A stretch of 9,583 bases of DNA from Bacteroidia bacterium (GTDB lineage Bacteria; Bacteroidota; Bacteroidia; Cytophagales; Cyclobacteriaceae), in NCBI GenBank assembly GCA_012031955.1, contig JAAURZ010000047.1:1-9583 (forward strand), in the 5' to 3' direction. Positions within the stretch are counted from its first letter, which is position 1; each line of letters starts with the position of its first letter. Positions 6,891-9,583 of this stretch are shown here, piece after piece. The translations under genes and the position numbers were made by a program. Below the pieces are notes generated by a model. The model searched no databases and was not told the origin of the DNA. It worked only from the letters and a program-made list of their open reading frames with translations.

Positions 6891-7350
6891 TATCAACTCT
6901 CAAGTTTAACCTGCAGAGAAAGCCGCAGGAAAGTAAAACCATACTTTATGGATCAGAAGCGCAAATCAAATAGACAAGGCGGCGGGGTTATCTTACATCT
7001 CTCACGTGTTCAGGTTCCACATACTACACATCTCCATCACATTTCTCCGGATGCGAACTGCACCAATGTTTTGTTTCATTCCATTCGCGAAAAAAGAATT
7101 ATGTAATCACTTCTCGCGCGTCTGGACGATGAAGTGACAAAGACGTCGATAATGTTTCATTTGAAGTTCCTCAACAGCGACAACGAAAATTGAACTTGAG
7201 TTTTTAGCATTACTGATGTTAGCGCTTCATTCGATTGTTGCCATGCAGTAGCGATGACCTTTGCGATACGACTGTGAGTCTGTTTTTTTGTGACAGCTCG
7301 AAAAAAACTTACATGCGCAAGGCAGACCGGCAACGCGCCGGAAGTATTTG
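6891..7350. other. Long gap without a convincing gene
   Basis: This stretch lies between the esterase start and the mscL terminator. It is richer in A and T than its neighbours and has no ORF that looks coding; the longest minus-strand frame (7157-7357) opens with TTG and resembles no family. It contains a GTTTTTTT (7282-7289) / AAAAAAAC (7301-7308) inverted repeat with an 11-base loop. It also has a TGTTTCATT direct repeat at 7072-7080 and 7153-7161. The esterase promoter presumably lies near 6900-6960, but I see no clear TAnnTTTG there. Confidence 0.5.
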
Positions 7351-7399
7351 AAAACAAAAAGCTTCGGGAGGCCTGATTCTACTGGCCTTCCCGAAGCTT
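7351..7399 (-). terminator. Strong intrinsic terminator of mscL
   Basis: AAGCTTCGGGAGGCC (7359-7373) pairs with GGCC (7384-7387) and TCCCGAAGCTT (7389-7399). This gives a 15-bp stem with a single bulged base (7388) and a 10-base loop. On the minus strand the stem is followed by TTTTTGTTTTC. It starts about 20 bases past the mscL stop at 7421. It is the clearest terminator in the window. Confidence 0.9.
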
Positions 7400-7420
7400 A
7401 AGCCGGGTGAATTTATCCCG

Positions 7421-7836
7421 CTACTTTGCTTTGAGCAAGTCGCGTATCTCTGTGAGCAACACCACGTCGGCTGGCGGTGGCGCGGGAGCGGCAGGTTTCT
7501 CTTCTTCCTTTTTCTTCATCCTGTTGATGCCCTTTACAAAAAGGAAGATAGAGAATGCCACGATGATGAAATCAAAAATTGTCTGAATAAAACTCCCGTA
7601 GGCAAGAACCGGCACGCCTGCGCGCGCGCGGCATCGATGGTGTCGTAGTCATTACCATCGAGTGCAGCAAAGTGCTGCACAAAACTTACACCGCCGGTAA
7701 GCTTGCCCAACAAAGGCATGAGCAGGTCATTAACAAGGGAGGTTACGATTTTTCCGAAAGCGGCACCGATGATCACGCCGACCGCCAGGTCGATCACGTT
7801 GCCGCGCATGGCGAAGGCTTTGAATTCTTTCAGCAT
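7421..7836 (-). CDS. mscL: Large-conductance mechanosensitive channel MscL (frameshifted)
   Basis: MscL is a homopentameric inner-membrane pore that opens under membrane tension and releases solutes during hypo-osmotic shock. The ATG is at 7834-7836. The N-terminal amphipathic helix and TM1 are classic: [20 protein letters not shown], then [20 protein letters not shown]. The periplasmic loop follows, ending in TIDAARA. The frame then breaks in a CG-dinucleotide run at about 7617-7630. Adding one base there rejoins it to [22 protein letters not shown]2 and the cytoplasmic tail [20 protein letters not shown], ending in [12 protein letters not shown] with TAG at 7421-7423. The restored length of about 138 residues is normal for MscL. 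The Pro/Ala-rich linker before the C-terminal helix bundle is common in the family. No Shine-Dalgarno site is seen; a strong terminator follows. Confidence 0.93.
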
Positions 7837-7841
7837 AGGTG

Positions 7842-7892
7842 GAGGTTGTTTTGGTACTTAAAATACAGGAATTGTTCCTTTGAAACAACCTC
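7842..7892. repeat. 10-bp inverted repeat with nested hairpin ahead of mscL
   Basis: GAGGTTGTTT (7842-7851) and AAACAACCTC (7883-7892) are perfect 10-base inverted arms 31 bases apart. Between them AGGAA (7867-7871) and TTCCT (7875-7879) make a 5-bp hairpin with a 3-base loop. The whole structure fills the 87-base gap between the DUF3108 stop and the mscL ATG, six bases from that ATG. On the minus strand it would fold in the mscL leader and cover the ribosome landing site, or bind a dimeric regulator. It lacks a T tract, so it is not an obvious terminator. Confidence 0.45.
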
Positions 7893-7923
7893 GACTCCGT
7901 TTTGTTCCGTTACGGCCGAGCCT

Positions 7924-8739
7924 TTACTTGGCAAAATTAATGGGGTTGCGCAACCCTGAATAGCGAATGAGTTCGACGCCGGCGCTGCCAATAAACATCT
8001 CGGCATTGATCTTGAGTGGAATGCGGTTCTTGTCGTCGGAGAACCACGCGGTGATGGAGTTTTCGCCGTCGAAGAGTTTGTTCTTCGGCATTACGGGTTT
8101 GAGCACGATGGCCCTGATCTTGCCGACTTTGGTCTTCACCACGTCTTTGCCCCGGTAAAGAACGTCGAGCTTGTAAAATTCATCTTCGAAAAAGCCGGTG
8201 ACCTCGATAGTGTCTCCTACGTTGATCTTGGTAAAGTCGAGCGTACGCAGATAGAGGAAGCCGCCAATCATGTCGCGCACCTGGGCTGGCGCATCGTAGC
8301 GCTTGGGTTCTTTCATTTTGCCCGTCTTATTGTCGAGCACATCTACCTGAATTTTCTTTTGCTCATGGTCGAAGTGGGTCCACTCATCCTTTTTGTACCG
8401 GCCCTCGCGAATGCGCCTGTAAAACTGGTGCGGCACCAGCGCCGCTGTGTCGATGTATGCGCCCCACTTGTCGTCCACGTCGGCCACCCAATCCACCATG
8501 CCGACCGTCTTGCCGGCAACCTCCACTTTAAAACAGAAGCGGTCGTTGAGTTTAAAGTACTGATCGCTTATTTGGGTGGAGCCCCTGCCGACGGTAAAGA
8601 TGCCGTAGCTCATTTTGAATTCCAGGCGCTCACCGCGACGAAAACTTTCTTGCTCAATATGTGGATATACTTCCACGCGTTCGCTGGAGAACGCTGAGAG
8701 CAACAGGGCTACGCCAAACCAAAACGACAATTTTCGCAT
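7924..8739 (-). CDS. DUF3108 family exported protein
   Basis: This 271-residue protein begins at the ATG at 8737-8739 with a signal peptide (MRKLSFWFGVALLLSAFSSE). An upstream in-frame TTG at 8760 would spoil it. The mature part has FRRGERLEFKMSYGIFTVGR, the usual start of DUF3108, where a beta-strand 'Y-x-x-x-Y-G-x-x-x-x-G' opens an all-beta fold. Further on are FYRRIREGRYKKDEWTHFD, a conserved VRDMIGGFLYLRTLDF segment, DGENSITAWFSDDKNRIPLK and a short end (RNPINFAK). DUF3108 proteins are periplasmic or envelope-associated, and no biochemical function is established. The frame is complete and unbroken. A promoter-like site lies just upstream, so it is probably its own transcription unit rather than part of a dapD operon; mscL lies 87 bases downstream. 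Confidence 0.9.
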   Translation of the reverse strand: MRKLSFWFGVALLLSAFSSERVEVYPHIEQESFRRGERLEFKMSYGIFTVGRGSTQISDQYFKLNDRFCFKVEVAGKTVGMVDWVADVDDKWGAYIDTAALVPHQFYRRIREGRYKKDEWTHFDHEQKKIQVDVLDNKTGKMKEPKRYDAPAQVRDMIGGFLYLRTLDFTKINVGDTIEVTGFFEDEFYKLDVLYRGKDVVKTKVGKIRAIVLKPVMPKNKLFDGENSITAWFSDDKNRIPLKINAEMFIGSAGVELIRYSGLRNPINFAK

Positions 8740-8757
8740 GAATAGCAGTTCTCGAAA

Positions 8758-8789
8758 CAAATTTAACGCGACACTTTTGCAGTATCAAC
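8758..8789 (-). promoter_or_regulatory. Candidate Bacteroidota promoter for the DUF3108 gene
   Basis: On the minus strand TAAATTTG (8765-8758) matches the -7 consensus TAnnTTTG exactly. GTTG (8789-8786) lies 20 bases upstream as an imperfect -33 element. Transcription would start near 8751, only about a dozen bases ahead of the ATG at 8739. Supported by consensus match and position only. Confidence 0.5.
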
Positions 8790-8854
8790 CCTGCAGGCAC
8801 CAAAGTTGTGCCATCGGCCGCATCTACACCATTAGACGCATCCGGCGGCATTTA

Positions 8855-8864
8855 CGTTTAAACG
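8855..8864. repeat. 10-bp perfect palindrome between dapD and DUF3108 genes
   Basis: CGTTTAAACG is a perfect 10-base palindrome, located 29 bases past the dapD stop and about 65 bases upstream of the DUF3108 promoter's -33 site. It could be a binding site for a dimeric regulator, but a single copy of this length gives little support. The rest of 8740-8892 holds no gene. Confidence 0.3.
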
Positions 8865-8892
8865 GCCACGCTATTTTCGCGGAGGGCGTCAT

Positions 8893-9583
8893 TCAATGAG
8901 GTTTCTTGTCGGTGCTCTCTTTCCGTTTTCCGATGATGAGGGCACAGGGTACCTGGTACTCGCCGCCAGGAAACTTCTTGGTATAAGCGCCGGGAATCAC
9001 CACAGATCGCTCCGGAACATAGCCCTTGTATTCGACAGTCTGGGGTCCGGTTACATCAAGTATTTTTGAACTTCCTGTTAACACTACGTTAGCACCGAGC
9101 ACTGCCTCGCGACCCACTCTTACGCCTTCTACAATAATGCAGCGCGACCCGATGAAGGCATTGTCTTCTATAATTACCGGCGCTGCCTGCACGGGCTCCA
9201 GCACACCACCCAGGCCAACGCCTCCGCTCAGGTGCACGTGCCTGCCCACCTGGGCGCAACTGCCAACCGTAGCCCATGTGTCCACCATAGTGCCTTCGTC
9301 GACATACGCGCCGATATTTACATACGATGGCATCATGATCACACCCTTGCTCACAAAAGATCCATATCGCGCAATGGCGTGAGGCACCACACGCACGCCC
9401 AACTGCTGGTAGTTGCTCTTGAGCCGGATCTTGTCGTGAAATTCAAACGGCCCGACCGTAATGGTCTCCATCTTCTGGATAGGGAAATACAGAATCACTG
9501 CTTTTTCACCCACTCATTCACGACCCAACCATTTTCGCCAGGGGCCGCCACCCGTATCTCGCCCTTGTCGAGCAAGGCTATCA
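8893..9583 (-). CDS. dapD: Tetrahydrodipicolinate N-succinyltransferase (partial, frameshifted)
   Basis: DapD transfers succinyl from succinyl-CoA to tetrahydrodipicolinate in the succinylase route to meso-diaminopimelate and lysine. The N-terminus lies past the window edge, and about 230 codons are visible. The first part, ENGWVVNEWVKK, is in one frame. AVILYFPIQKMETITVGPFE and the rest follow in another. The break is in a run of five T (9502-9506; A5 in the gene), and one extra A rejoins the two as EWVKKAVILYFP, exactly the family sequence. Then come the left-handed beta-helix hexapeptide repeats, with VPHAIARYGSFVSKGVIMMP, YVDEGTMVDTWATVGSCAQV, VHLSGGVGLGGVLEPVQAAP and EDNAFIGSRCIIVEGVRVG. 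The tail FPGGEYQVPCALIIGKRK ends with TGA at 8893-8895. Trimeric and cytosolic by family. Since the gene is normally needed for peptidoglycan, a real knockout would be surprising. Confidence 0.95.

Noticed and set aside
7157..7357. 66-residue minus-strand ORF in the gap before mscL's terminator
   Set aside because: It opens with TTG, runs out of the T-rich tail of the terminator, resembles no family and lies in AT-leaning DNA.

Overview
The window looks like a stretch of a Bacteroidota chromosome, most likely from the Cytophagales or a close relative. That placement is inferred from the gene families, not from a database search. Three things support it: a topoisomerase IV subunit B N-terminus of the form typical of the phylum, a large secreted hydrolase with PKD repeats and a type IX secretion (Por) C-terminal signal, and several promoter-like sites matching the phylum's TAnnTTTG (-7) / TTTG (-33) consensus. 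Most genes lack strong Shine-Dalgarno sites, which also fits. No mobile element, CRISPR array, rRNA or tRNA was recognised.

Layout: (1) 1-269, minus: the 5' end of parE, cut by the window edge. (2) 414-887, minus: an unknown four-helix membrane protein, divergent from (3) 945-2176, plus: an AGMO-like fatty acid hydroxylase/sterol desaturase family membrane oxidase. Its 3' end overlaps (4) 2151-2531, plus: a small lipoprotein. (5) 2649-3056, plus: a cysteine-poor ArsC/Spx-like protein, convergent with (6) 3030-3552, minus: a two-helix membrane protein with a PH-like domain. (7) 3716-4606, plus: an intact 3-hydroxybutyryl-CoA dehydrogenase preceded by a good promoter and a leader holding a tiny ORF. 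A hairpin terminator separates it from (8) 4662-6890, minus: a secreted esterase with four PKD repeats and a sorting domain. (9) 6891-7420: about 530 bases without a convincing gene, ending in the mscL terminator. (10) 7421-7836, minus: mscL. (11) 7924-8739, minus: a DUF3108 exported protein. (12) 8893-9583, minus: dapD, lacking its N-terminus at the window edge.

The genes do not form one pathway. They are housekeeping and envelope functions: DNA topology, lysine/meso-diaminopimelate synthesis, an osmotic safety valve, acyl-CoA metabolism, lipid oxidation and a surface or secreted esterase.

The most striking feature is that five of the eleven protein genes are broken by seven apparent frameshifts. 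Each falls inside an otherwise well conserved protein, and both sides of every break remain good coding sequence. Most sit in or beside short homopolymers or a CG run, and most are explained by one missing base. This pattern is better explained by uncorrected indel errors in the assembly than by gene decay or programmed frameshifting. I did not find a convincing new biological system. The points most worth checking are the AGMO-like oxidase/lipoprotein overlap, the cysteine-less Spx-like protein, the small ORF in the hbd leader and the inverted repeat ahead of mscL.
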